Positions 36,303 through 44,498 of a stretch of DNA of 64,000 nt are shown here, one piece after another. The position numbers and the translations under genes are program-made. How positions within the stretch are numbered: position 1 is the stretch's first letter; the number at the start of each line of letters is the position of its first letter. The notes under the pieces were generated by a model that searched no databases, was not told where the DNA came from, and saw nothing but the letters and a program-made list of their open reading frames with translations. The DNA is taken from NCBI RefSeq assembly GCF_032999765.1, contig NZ_CP136051.1, positions 4,130,417-4,194,416 on the forward strand. The letters are read 5' to 3'. Source of the DNA: Imperialibacter roseus (GTDB taxonomy: Bacteria; Bacteroidota; Bacteroidia; Cytophagales; Cyclobacteriaceae).

Positions 36303-36857
36303 TCATTTGAGCGAACTGACTGGCGGATTCTCCCATTTGATAGGCACCCTGGTCAGCGTCCTGTTCCATTTGAAAAGAAGTTGGGTTCCGTTTTCATCAG
36401 GTTGAAACTCCATCGTCAACTGCTCTACTTCTTCTTTTGGGTTAAGCACCGGCACCTCCACTCTCAGCACATCCAGGTCGTAGTTGGGTTCGAACTTGCC
36501 CCACTGAGCTAATTCGCTGTTGAGTACTATTGTCCAGCGGGCAGATTCCGGAATAGTATAGAGTCTGTATCTTCCTTTTTTGATCGGTTTACCCCCAAAA
36601 ACCACATCTCTGCTAAACTCAATCTCAGTGGCTTCGTTGGCTCCTGTTCTCCAATATTCACCGTAAGGCACCAGCCCACCAAAGACCTTCCTGCCTCGCT
36701 TGTAAGGCCTGCCATAGTCAAGATCAATGGTAATGTCCTGTGTTTGGTAAGTCGCCTGCCCCCTTGGGCTTAGCCCCAGAGAATTATAGAATTCATAAGC
36801 TGTATAGCCACCGTAGACCAGCAGTGCCAAACCCAGTACAAATAATACCTTCTTCAT
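36303..36857 (-). CDS. DUF2911 family membrane-anchored protein
   Basis: 184 residues with an N-terminal hydrophobic segment (2-20) acting as signal or anchor. The DUF2911 core is clear: LSPRGQATY, ITIDLDYGRPYKRGRKVFGG, YGEYWRTGANEAT, GRYRLYTIP and the C-terminal LTMEFQPDENGTQL. The family is common in Bacteroidota and has no assigned role. The gene starts 6 bp after the GNAT gene, forming a two-gene unit. Confidence 0.88.
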   Translation of the reverse strand: MKKVLFVLGLALLVYGGYTAYEFYNSLGLSPRGQATYQTQDITIDLDYGRPYKRGRKVFGGLVPYGEYWRTGANEATEIEFSRDVVFGGKPIKKGRYRLYTIPESARWTIVLNSELAQWGKFEPNYDLDVLRVEVPVLNPKEEVEQLTMEFQPDENGTQLLFKWNRTLTRVPIKWENPPVSSLK

Positions 36858-36863
36858 TTCCTT

Positions 36864-37316
36864 CTACTTTAACCATTCGTACAACTGGTAATGGTCGCCA
36901 TTCATGCCAAGTTTGCTGTACACTCCCTGAGCTGATGTGTTTGTTTTGTCCACATACAATCTCAGGCCTGCCAAAGAAGGAATCCTTTTAACTTTATCGG
37001 AGAGAAACTGATACATTTTTTTAAAAACACCTTTTCCCCGGGACTCTTCTATCACAAACACCGACTGAATCCACCACACCGTGCTGTTTCTCCAGTCGGA
37101 CCACTCAAAGGTGATCAGCAATGAGGCAACAATCTTACCTTCCCCTTCAGCTACAAAATACGTGCCCTTATTTGGATCGTTGAAAACAGAAATAACGCCT
37201 TTTTCAACCACAGCCCTGTCCAGGTTCAATTTCTCTGTTTCCCAGGCCATTTTTATCTGGAAGTCGATAATAATCTTGGCATCTCCCAATGATGCCTCAC
37301 GGATAGTCAAATTCAT
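36864..37316 (-). CDS. GNAT-family N-acetyltransferase
   Basis: 150 residues. The acetyl-CoA loop is in WIQSVFVIEESRGKGVFKKMYQFL (the R/Q-x-x-G-x-G/A type signature ESRGKGV), followed by LRLYVDKTNTSAQGVYSKLGM, where the conserved Asn and Tyr of the acetyl-CoA site occur. A single compact domain fills the protein. It is translated ahead of DUF2911 with 6 bp between them, and is divergent from the helicase gene. The acceptor substrate is unknown. Confidence 0.9.
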   Translation of the reverse strand: MNLTIREASLGDAKIIIDFQIKMAWETEKLNLDRAVVEKGVISVFNDPNKGTYFVAEGEGKIVASLLITFEWSDWRNSTVWWIQSVFVIEESRGKGVFKKMYQFLSDKVKRIPSLAGLRLYVDKTNTSAQGVYSKLGMNGDHYQLYEWLK

Positions 37317-37519
37317 ACACTGTTCTTTAATAAAAGGCTGGCAAATTAATAAACGAGTAGAATAATCGGACAGTATTTAACGCATTATCAAAACATTCCA
37401 GCATTAGCCTTCCTGCCAGACGCAGATTCCACGGCGTTCGTCGCCTTAATTTTCCTGATATCGAAATTCCTCCAAAAGTTTACTCGCATGTGAAGCCCGT
37501 CATTTGTTAACTTGCGGTC

Positions 37520-39805
37520 ATGAGTCTAGATGCGGAAGAGGAATTTCTAAAAGAACTAAACGAACCTCAGCGAGAAGGGGTAATCAATACGGAAGGGCCG
37601 ACCATGATCATTGCGGGCGCAGGATCGGGAAAAACCAGGGTACTCACCTACAGAATCGCCTACCTGATCAAGTACAAGCATGTTGATCCTTTCTCGATAA
37701 TGGCACTCACCTTTACCAATAAGGCGGCCAGGGAAATGCGTAACCGAATAGAAAAAGTAGTGGACAATGATGCCCGAAACATTTGGATGGGCACTTTTCA
37801 CTCCGTGTTTGCCAGACTCCTTCGTTCGGAAGCGCATCATATTGGCTATCCGAGCAACTTCACCATCTACGATGCCGACGACTCCAAGTCGCTCATCAAA
37901 TCTATAGTAAAAGAACAAGGGCTTGATGACAAAGTCTACAAAGCCAACGCTGTATTTAGCCGCATTTCTGGTGCCAAAAACAATCTGGTATCGTGGAAAG
38001 ACTACATCAATAATCCCCTGTATCAGGCCGACGACGAAAGCCAGATGCGGCCGCATATTGGCAAGCTCTACCAGCTTTATGTGCAGCGCTGTTTCAAGGC
38101 CGACGCTATGGATTTCGACGACCTGCTCTTTAATACCAATCTGCTTTTCAAAGAACACCCAGACGTGCTCAACAAATACCAGCAACGCTTTCAATATGTG
38201 CTGGTGGACGAGTTTCAGGATACCAATATTTCGCAGTACCTGATCACAAAAAGGCTCGCATCCGTCCGCCAAAACATAGCTGTGGTAGGCGATGATGCAC
38301 AAAGTATTTACGCTTTCCGGGGAGCCAATATTCAGAACATCCTAAATTTCGAAAAAGACTACCCCGACCTGAGAATCATCAAGCTGGAGCAGAATTACCG
38401 GTCGACGCAAAACATTGTCAATGCTGCCAACTCGGTGATAGTGAAGAACAAAGCCCAGCTGCACAAAAACGTTTGGACTTCCAACCAGGAAGGTCGGTTG
38501 ATAGAGCTCATCAAGGCCGTGAGCGACAATGAGGAAGGGAAGCTGGTGGCCTCGACCATTTTTGAGCAAAAAATGAATCACCAGTACCATAACAGCGATT
38601 TTGCTGTACTGTACCGCACCAACAGCCAATCGAGGGCAATGGAAGAAGCGCTCAGGCGAATGAACATCAAGTACAAAGTGGTTGGAGGCCTGTCGTTCTA
38701 CCAAAGGAAGGAGATCAAAGACCTGCTTGGGTACCTGCGCTTCGCTGTCAATCAGAACGACGAACAGGCGCTTCGCCGCATTATCAACCTACCAAAGCGG
38801 GGAATTGGCGACTCCAGTGTAGATAAAATTATCGTTGCCGCCGATGAGCAGGGCGTTTCCCTTTGGGAGATTCTTGAGAATATCCACCATTTTGTGGGTG
38901 GGCGTGCAGGTGAAGCGATCAAAAACTTTGTCACCATGATCAAGAGCTTCCGCATTACCATGGAAAAAAGTGATGCGTACGATACAGCTCAAATGGTTGC
39001 GAAAAACTCAGGCTTGCTCAAGGAGCTTTACGAAGATAAAACAGTGGAGGGACTGAACCGGTACGAAAACGTGCAGGAATTGCTCAATGCCATCAAAGAG
39101 TTTGTCGACAACCCTGAAACCAACGACAAAACCCTTGGAGCCTTTTTGCAGGAAGTATCACTGCTGACGGATGCCGACGATAAAAACAAAGAGTTGGACG
39201 ACGCCGTGACGCTGATGACCATCCACATGGCAAAGGGGCTGGAGTTCAAGAACGTATTTGTGGTGGGCATGGAGGAAGATCTTTTCCCCTCCCAAATGAT
39301 GCTCAGCAGCCGGGCCGACCTGGAAGAAGAGCGCAGGTTGTTTTATGTGGCTATTACCCGGGCAGAACAGCATCTTTTCCTCAGCTATGCGCTCAACCGC
39401 TATCGCTACGGCAGACTGAAAACCTGCGAACCGAGCCGCTTTTTGTCAGACATCGACACGACTTATTTGCAAGTCAGTAAATCTATTGGCAGCCACGAAC
39501 CGCTGCCTGGCGTGCAGGCACAACATTTTGGAAAGCGCTCGCTCATTGCCGGCTTCCCGGAGCAAAAACCACAAGCACCAAGGCATTTTGTAAAGCAAAC
39601 CGCACACCAACCCTCATCCGATTTCAAACCAAGCGACACCAGCAATTTAATAGTCGGCAACAGAGTGGAACACCCCAAATTCGGCTTTGGAAAGGTAATA
39701 AGGATGGACGTGGATGGTGCCAACAGGAAGGCCATCATCGATTTTGAGCAGTTTGGTGAAAAAACTTTGCTTTTAAGCTTTGCCAAATTGAGAATAGTAG
39801 AATAG
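37520..39805 (+). CDS. UvrD/PcrA-type DNA helicase
   Basis: 761 residues. Superfamily 1A 3'-5' helicase for repair and replication restart. Motifs: Q motif LNEPQREGV (13-21), Walker A AGAGSGKTR (32-40), motif Ia FTNKAAREM, motif II VDEFQDTN, motif III DDAQSIYAFRGA, motif IV LEQNYRS, motif V TIHMAKGLEF, motif VI FYVAITRA. The C-terminal 60 residues contain the Tudor-like VGNRVEHPKFGFGKVI segment seen in PcrA, used for RNA polymerase contact. A short helical hairpin follows the stop. Confidence 0.96.
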   Translation: MSLDAEEEFLKELNEPQREGVINTEGPTMIIAGAGSGKTRVLTYRIAYLIKYKHVDPFSIMALTFTNKAAREMRNRIEKVVDNDARNIWMGTFHSVFARLLRSEAHHIGYPSNFTIYDADDSKSLIKSIVKEQGLDDKVYKANAVFSRISGAKNNLVSWKDYINNPLYQADDESQMRPHIGKLYQLYVQRCFKADAMDFDDLLFNTNLLFKEHPDVLNKYQQRFQYVLVDEFQDTNISQYLITKRLASVRQNIAVVGDDAQSIYAFRGANIQNILNFEKDYPDLRIIKLEQNYRSTQNIVNAANSVIVKNKAQLHKNVWTSNQEGRLIELIKAVSDNEEGKLVASTIFEQKMNHQYHNSDFAVLYRTNSQSRAMEEALRRMNIKYKVVGGLSFYQRKEIKDLLGYLRFAVNQNDEQALRRIINLPKRGIGDSSVDKIIVAADEQGVSLWEILENIHHFVGGRAGEAIKNFVTMIKSFRITMEKSDAYDTAQMVAKNSGLLKELYEDKTVEGLNRYENVQELLNAIKEFVDNPETNDKTLGAFLQEVSLLTDADDKNKELDDAVTLMTIHMAKGLEFKNVFVVGMEEDLFPSQMMLSSRADLEEERRLFYVAITRAEQHLFLSYALNRYRYGRLKTCEPSRFLSDIDTTYLQVSKSIGSHEPLPGVQAQHFGKRSLIAGFPEQKPQAPRHFVKQTAHQPSSDFKPSDTSNLIVGNRVEHPKFGFGKVIRMDVDGANRKAIIDFEQFGEKTLLLSFAKLRIVE

Positions 39806-39812
39806 TTTCGCC

Positions 39813-39861
39813 AAAAGTTTCATTTCGGAGTAAGAAGACTCTACCTTTAGATGAAACTTTT
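39813..39861 (+). terminator. Possible terminator hairpin after the helicase gene
   Basis: An 11-bp perfect inverted repeat (39813-39823 with 39851-39861) enclosing a smaller stem (39828-39831 with 39838-39841), 7 bp after the stop. Only four T are at the end of the stem, so termination strength is uncertain. Confidence 0.4.
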
Positions 39862-39921
39862 CATTGCGATTTTTGTAAATTGCTAGGAACCCGGTTAGAG
39901 TAGCACCAAAACGGCGTTCCT

Positions 39922-40593
39922 ATGAATGACTTCAATGAAGATAAAAGCCCTTTAGTTTTGAGAGAATACGGAAGAAATGTCCAAAAGCTGGTCAACTATG
40001 TGAAGACCATTGAGGACAAAGAAAAAAGGACCCGCTTTGCGGAGACCCTTGTGGATTTGATGAAGATGATCAATCCTAACACCAAAGATTATCCGGAGTA
40101 CACACAGAAAGTTTGGGACGACCTCTACATCATGGCGGGTTTCGAGCTTGAAGTGGACGGTCCTTTTCCTATGCCTGAAAAGAGCATACTTGGTCGCAAG
40201 CCAAGAAAAATGGATTACAACACTCACAATGTGCGGTTCAAGCACTACGGAAAAAACGTGGAGTTGATGATCCAGAAGGCGCTGGCTTTGGAAGATGCTG
40301 AAGAGCGTGAGGCTGCTGTCATTTCCATCGGCAAGCTGATGAAAACTTTCCAGCTGGCCTGGAACCGTGATAATGTTGACGATGAAGTGATTCTTCAAAA
40401 CATTGAACAGCTCTCTAAAGGAGACCTCACCATTGGTATTGAGAAAGTAAAGGAGCAAAACCTTTTCGACCCATTGGTGAAAGAAAGAGAGTTTGCCACC
40501 AACCAACCCCGCCAGCAGAGGGACAATAACAACAGAGGCGGCAACAACAACAACAGAAACAAACGTAATTTCCAAAAGCGCAGGAGAAACTAG
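39922..40593 (+). CDS. DUF4290 family protein
   Basis: 223 residues. The first 180 residues are a largely helical domain with the two similar segments REYGRNVQKLVNYV and KHYGKNVELMI, suggesting an internal duplication, which is typical of DUF4290 in Bacteroidota. The last 40 residues are a low-complexity tail of Asn, Arg, Gly and Gln ending RNKRNFQKRRRN, likely to bind nucleic acid. Its stop codon is directly followed by the murA ATG with no gap, so the two are coupled. Function unknown. Confidence 0.88.
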   Translation: MNDFNEDKSPLVLREYGRNVQKLVNYVKTIEDKEKRTRFAETLVDLMKMINPNTKDYPEYTQKVWDDLYIMAGFELEVDGPFPMPEKSILGRKPRKMDYNTHNVRFKHYGKNVELMIQKALALEDAEEREAAVISIGKLMKTFQLAWNRDNVDDEVILQNIEQLSKGDLTIGIEKVKEQNLFDPLVKEREFATNQPRQQRDNNNRGGNNNNRNKRNFQKRRRN

Positions 40594-41898
40594 ATGGCCT
40601 CTTTCAGGGTAAAGGGAGGGCAGCGCCTTAAGGGGGAAATACAACCTCAGGGCGCTAAAAACGAAGCTCTTCAGATAATTTCGGCAGTTTTACTTACAGC
40701 AGAACCAGTACACATCAAGAAAATTCCTGATATCAGGGATGTGAACAAACTCATAGAGTTGTTGGCTGATTTTGGTGTGCAAATTGAGAAAACGGGCCCT
40801 GAATCCTACATTTTTACTGCTAAGGACGTCAACCTGGACTTCCTTGAGTCCGATCAGTTCAAGGAAAAGGCGGCTTCGCTTCGTGGATCTATCATGATCC
40901 TCGGCCCGCTTCTAGCCCGGTTTGGGAAAGGAAAAATACCGAAGCCCGGAGGAGACAAAATAGGCCGCAGAAGGCTCGACACGCACTTCATTGGTTTTCA
41001 AAAGCTGGGAGCTAAATTTGACTACCATATCGGTACCGGCTTCTACAATGTTTCCGCCAAAGAGCTTACTGGCACTTATCTTCACCTGGATGAGGCTTCC
41101 GTTACGGGTACTGCCAATATCATTATGGCGGCCTCAATGGCCAAAGGCACAACTACCGTTTACAATGCAGCCTGTGAGCCCTACATCCAGCAGTTGTGCA
41201 AAATGATCAACCGGATGGGCGGCAAAATATCAGGCATTGGCTCCAACCTGCTTGTGATTGAGGGTGTGGAGAGCCTGGGAGGCACCGAGCACACCATGCT
41301 GCCCGACATGATTGAAATCGGCAGCTTTATTGGGCTCGCTGCCATGACCCAAAGCGAAATTACCATCAAAGATGCCCGCATCGATCAGCTGGGCATCATC
41401 CCTGACACATTTAGAAGACTGGGCATCAACCTGGAATTCAGAGGCGACGATATCTTTATACCCGCTCAAGAGCACTACGTAATAGATTCTTTTATCGATG
41501 GCTCCATCCTCACCATTGCGGATGCCATTTGGCCTGGCTTCACGCCCGATCTCATCAGTATCATTCTGGTGACCGCCACTCAAGCCAGAGGAACAGTGCT
41601 CGTCCATCAAAAAATGTTCGAATCACGGCTGTTCTTTGTGGATAAGCTTATCGACATGGGTGCTCAAATCATTCTTTGCGATCCGCACAGGGCAACAGTG
41701 ATTGGCCTGGACAGGGCATTTCCACTGCGCAGTATACAAATGACATCTCCAGACATCCGTGCAGGCGTATCGCTGTTAATTGCTGCGCTGTCTGCCGAGG
41801 GCACCAGCACCATCCACAATGTGGAGCAAATCGACCGTGGCTATCAATACATAGAAAAACGTTTAAACGCCATTGGCGCACAAATAGAGAGGTTTTAA
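40594..41898 (+). CDS. murA: UDP-N-acetylglucosamine 1-carboxyvinyltransferase with Asp in place of the active-site Cys
   Basis: 434 residues. MurA transfers enolpyruvate from PEP to UDP-GlcNAc, the first committed step of peptidoglycan synthesis. Family signatures include AKNEALQII (21-29, with Lys22 and Asn23 for substrate) and LRGSIMILGPLLARFG. In the loop that holds catalytic Cys115 in E. coli, this protein reads PGGDKIGRRRLDTH, with Asp121 at that position (codon 40954-40956). MurA with Asp there is active and not alkylated by fosfomycin in other bacteria such as Mycobacterium tuberculosis, so intrinsic fosfomycin tolerance is expected. Coupled to DUF4290 upstream. Confidence 0.95.
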   Translation: MASFRVKGGQRLKGEIQPQGAKNEALQIISAVLLTAEPVHIKKIPDIRDVNKLIELLADFGVQIEKTGPESYIFTAKDVNLDFLESDQFKEKAASLRGSIMILGPLLARFGKGKIPKPGGDKIGRRRLDTHFIGFQKLGAKFDYHIGTGFYNVSAKELTGTYLHLDEASVTGTANIIMAASMAKGTTTVYNAACEPYIQQLCKMINRMGGKISGIGSNLLVIEGVESLGGTEHTMLPDMIEIGSFIGLAAMTQSEITIKDARIDQLGIIPDTFRRLGINLEFRGDDIFIPAQEHYVIDSFIDGSILTIADAIWPGFTPDLISIILVTATQARGTVLVHQKMFESRLFFVDKLIDMGAQIILCDPHRATVIGLDRAFPLRSIQMTSPDIRAGVSLLIAALSAEGTSTIHNVEQIDRGYQYIEKRLNAIGAQIERF

Positions 41899-41982
41899 CC
41901 CCGTTAAAGAGTCGTTAATACCTGACTTTGGCTCAGGCACATATTTTTTTATATATTCAATTTTTTATCGACCTGTTCCTGC

Positions 41983-42738
41983 ATGAAACCAATGTCCCAA
42001 CTACTCGCTCGGGTAGCCGTGTACCTTATGTTTACACTGAGCGTTTCGCAAATTGCTACGGCTAAAGTTAGCCCGGAAGCAATAAAAACGTCCACCGACA
42101 ATTCCGAAGAAACACCTCCTGAAAACCTCAGATTAACTTTGATAGTGGTCGACAGCGAGACGAAGAAAAAAATCACTGCCAAGGTTAAGGTACTCGACAT
42201 GCTGAATAAAAAGGTGCTCTTCGCCAAAGAGCTTGGCGACACACTTAAGTTAAACCTTGCTGCAGGCGGAGACTATCGCATTGTTAGCAAGGCCGACAGC
42301 CATCTTTTTAACGAAGTGGAGTTCAATCTGGCGAAAGAAAACCTGGGGCCTGATGTTAAAATAACGCTGGAACTAAGCCCGATTAAGATTGGCATGAAGC
42401 TCCAGCTAAAAGAGGTCTTTTTTGAAACCAACTCGGCTAAAATGCTGGAAGAGTCTCTTGCTGAGATACAAGAGGTTTATGAGTTGCTTTGGGAGCACCC
42501 GAATCTGGTTGTTCAAATTGCGGCGCATACGGACAACACAGGCACTCATGATGACAATATGGAGCTCTCCGGGCGCCGGGCGCAAGCTATTGTGGAAGTG
42601 CTGAAGGATAAGGGTGTGCCCGAAAAAATGCTGGCGGCTAAAGGGTATGGCGAAACAAAGCCACTGCTACCCAATACAACCGAAGAGAACAAACAAAAGA
42701 ACCGACGGGTTGAATTTATCGTTATCGATATTCTGTAA
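41983..42738 (+). CDS. OmpA-family protein
   Basis: 251 residues with a signal peptide (about 1-27, ending IATAK). Residues about 45-130 form a beta-rich domain (LRLTLIVVDSETKKKITAKVKVLD), and 135-251 are an OmpA C-terminal peptidoglycan-binding domain. The latter contains FFETNSAKMLEESLAEIQ, IAAHTDNTGTHDDNMELSGRRAQAIVEVL, AKGYGETKPL and NRRVEFIV, with the conserved Asp and Arg that bind diaminopimelate. There is no beta-barrel, so it is a periplasmic anchor. It lies just before tRNA-Leu. Confidence 0.9.
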   Translation: MKPMSQLLARVAVYLMFTLSVSQIATAKVSPEAIKTSTDNSEETPPENLRLTLIVVDSETKKKITAKVKVLDMLNKKVLFAKELGDTLKLNLAAGGDYRIVSKADSHLFNEVEFNLAKENLGPDVKITLELSPIKIGMKLQLKEVFFETNSAKMLEESLAEIQEVYELLWEHPNLVVQIAAHTDNTGTHDDNMELSGRRAQAIVEVLKDKGVPEKMLAAKGYGETKPLLPNTTEENKQKNRRVEFIVIDIL

Positions 42739-42769
42739 GTTTCATAGCATGGTTTTCGTGCAGTTATAT

Positions 42770-42777
42770 TAATATTG
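42770..42777 (+). promoter_or_regulatory. Possible -7 element of tRNA-Leu
   Basis: TAATATTG, one base off TAnnTTTG, 13 nt upstream of the tRNA 5' end. No good -33 element is evident. Confidence 0.3.
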
Positions 42778-42790
42778 CAACTCCTTAGAT

Positions 42791-42872
42791 GCGGATGTGG
42801 TGAAATTGGTAGACACGCTAGGTTCAGGGTCTAGTGCCGCAAGGCATGGAAGTTCGAGTCTTCTCATCCGCA
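42791..42872 (+). tRNA. tRNA-Leu (CAG)
   Basis: An 82-nt cloverleaf. The acceptor stem pairs 42791-42797 with 42865-42871. The anticodon loop is TTCAGGG with anticodon CAG at 42825-42827, which reads CUG. A long variable arm (TGCC-GCAA-GGCA) marks a class II tRNA, and the T loop is TTCGAGT. CCA is not encoded. The 3' end abuts the stop codon of the convergent gene at 42873 with no spacer. Confidence 0.95.
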
Positions 42873-43625
42873 CTATTTTTTACTCCAAAGCTCATAAAGC
42901 GGCGCCCCCTGGCTGCTTTTTCCTGTGTGAGTCCAGTTACCTCCCTCCAGCTTATACCTGAATCCAAGCGATTTACCGATCCTTTCGTCCGCATTCGCAT
43001 AGAATTCCAGGCTCTCCACATAACCTGTCGGCGTGATGGAATAAGTGCCACCAGCGGTTGCCACAAACTTCCGGGAAATTGTGTCAAAGGCAATCCATTG
43101 GAAACGGCTATCGGATAATATCTTGATGGTCTTTACTTTATAGTCAGTTCTGACTGTGTCGCCTGCTTCATTCCTATACGCCGCAGCATACCAAAGGCCT
43201 GCGAACTGGCTGTTGTTTCCAGCATCAATTCGCTTCCAATCGCCCAGCACCATGCCATCCCTGGCCACCAGCTTGTAGCCGGTTTCAGTGGGCTTTGCGT
43301 GCAACACGTGCTGTTTCCCCACCTGATAATGATCGGGAGAGTGGAATTCGATGGTCACAGTCATTTTGTCTCCCTCCATCTTATAAGTACCTCCGGAAGT
43401 AGAAAGGAAATGATGATCTTTTGTCAGAAAGGAAGCTGTGGTGAAGTACGTGTCACTGACGATCAAAATCTGAGTGACGGGTCGCCCTTTGTCAACACTT
43501 TCGCTCATCCAGGCACCAACATATTCGTTATTGGCAGTGGGTCCGGCAGGTGCATCAGACGGGTCTTGCCAGGCCAAAAAACAGCCCGGCAAAACCAGCC
43601 AACATAAGATGCTCAAAAACTGCAT
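42873..43625 (-). CDS. Secreted protein, tandem paralogue B, with internal duplication
   Basis: 250 residues from the Met at 43625; an upstream in-frame Met at 43670 would overlap the preceding gene. The signal is MQFLSILCWLVLPGCFLAWQ, which could also be read as a lipobox. Two similar halves: the first has FLTKDHHFLSTSGGTY followed by VTIEFHSPD, and the second has RFQWIAFDTISRKF, TAGGTYSI and ESLEFY. The beta-rich pattern suggests a lipocalin-like or small sandwich fold. It is a paralogue of the gene at 43636, 10 bp downstream of it and of exactly the same length. It ends against the tRNA. Function unknown. Confidence 0.8.
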   Translation of the reverse strand: MQFLSILCWLVLPGCFLAWQDPSDAPAGPTANNEYVGAWMSESVDKGRPVTQILIVSDTYFTTASFLTKDHHFLSTSGGTYKMEGDKMTVTIEFHSPDHYQVGKQHVLHAKPTETGYKLVARDGMVLGDWKRIDAGNNSQFAGLWYAAAYRNEAGDTVRTDYKVKTIKILSDSRFQWIAFDTISRKFVATAGGTYSITPTGYVESLEFYANADERIGKSLGFRYKLEGGNWTHTGKSSQGAPLYELWSKK

Positions 43626-43635
43626 CGGAGAACGA

Positions 43636-44388
43636 TCATCTCTTAGACCACACTTCGTAAATAGGATCACCTTTGCTGCTCAAACCGCTGTGGTGCCAGG
43701 CTCCTTCTTTCAGTGAATAATCGAACTGCAAGGCTGCCCCTACCCGAGTGTTGTCTCTGGAGAAGAACTCTATGTTCTCAGTGTACTTTCCTCCTTTGGT
43801 GGTGTAATTGCCTCCGCCGGTGCCAAAAAACTCTCCAGTTGAAGTGTTGTAGGCGATCCACTGGAAGCGTGTACCTGACAGGATTTTCATGGTTTTACGT
43901 GGGCCGCTTGTATCCCGGTTAGCGATGCTCCCGTCGTCGGCTTTGCGACCAGACATGAGCCAGGGCCCCATCAGCGCTCCGGGCTTTCCTTTATCTACAT
44001 TAGTGAAGGTATAGTAAATTGACCCATCGGAACTGCTGACAGTAAAACCATCTTTGGTCTCTTTCAAATTCAGTGTCGTTGGTTGGCCGACAGAGGAAGG
44101 GTCTGAACTGTTAAATTCCAGCGTGACTGAAAGTGAGTTGTCAGTGTTAGAATAGCTACCTCCCAGGGTGGTGATAAATGAACCGTCAGCTTCGGCATAG
44201 GTAGCCATGGAAAAGTATCCTTCGGTCATCACAAGCATGTGTTTTGCAGGCTTTCCACCTACGGAAGCTGAGCTACTCCACGCACCAGAAAGATCCAGCT
44301 TTCGATATGAGTCAGCAGGGGTGAACGAAAAACTAATCGAGGCCGCAAGGGCTATGCAGACAATTGCCAGTAAAGTGTATCTCTTCAT
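43636..44388 (-). CDS. Secreted protein, tandem paralogue A, with internal duplication
   Basis: 250 residues with a signal peptide (about 1-24, ending SFSFTPAD). The two halves carry the same pattern as paralogue B: MATYAEADGSFITTLGGSY then VTLEFNSSD, and RFQWIAYNTSTGEFFGTGGGNY then ENIEFFSRD. Both proteins end almost identically (GDPIYEVWSKR here, GAPLYELWSKK in B). It is the first gene of the pair and has a perfect 19-bp palindrome 9 bp upstream. I cannot assign a function; the Trp-rich halves could bind a small ligand. Confidence 0.8.
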   Translation of the reverse strand: MKRYTLLAIVCIALAASISFSFTPADSYRKLDLSGAWSSSASVGGKPAKHMLVMTEGYFSMATYAEADGSFITTLGGSYSNTDNSLSVTLEFNSSDPSSVGQPTTLNLKETKDGFTVSSSDGSIYYTFTNVDKGKPGALMGPWLMSGRKADDGSIANRDTSGPRKTMKILSGTRFQWIAYNTSTGEFFGTGGGNYTTKGGKYTENIEFFSRDNTRVGAALQFDYSLKEGAWHHSGLSSKGDPIYEVWSKR

Positions 44389-44397
44389 GGGTGTGTG

Positions 44398-44416
44398 TTT
44401 GAGTTAATAACTCAAA
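44398..44416 (-). promoter_or_regulatory. 19-bp perfect palindrome, candidate operator of the paralogue pair
   Basis: TTTGAGTTAATAACTCAAA is symmetrical about a central A and ends 9 bp before the start codon at 44388. It overlaps a minus-strand TTAATTTG (44412-44419), one base off the -7 consensus, as a repressor site would. Confidence 0.5.
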
Positions 44417-44441
44417 TTAATGAAAAACAATGACACACTAA

Positions 44442-44457
44442 AGCCTCAGTAGAGGCT
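44442..44457 (-). terminator. Weak terminator-like hairpin after dnaN
   Basis: A 6-bp stem AGCCTC/GAGGCT with a 4-nt loop, followed on the minus strand by only three T, 41 bp past the dnaN stop. Confidence 0.35.
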
Positions 44458-44498
44458 ACTGGCGAGAAAAAAGATGATCGGCTCAAAACGAGTTTAGC

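Noticed and set aside
40948-40960. Asp in the MurA active-site loop as a sign of a pseudogene or a sequencing error
   Set aside because: The frame is intact, all other signatures are present, and Asp at this site is known in active MurA of other bacteria.
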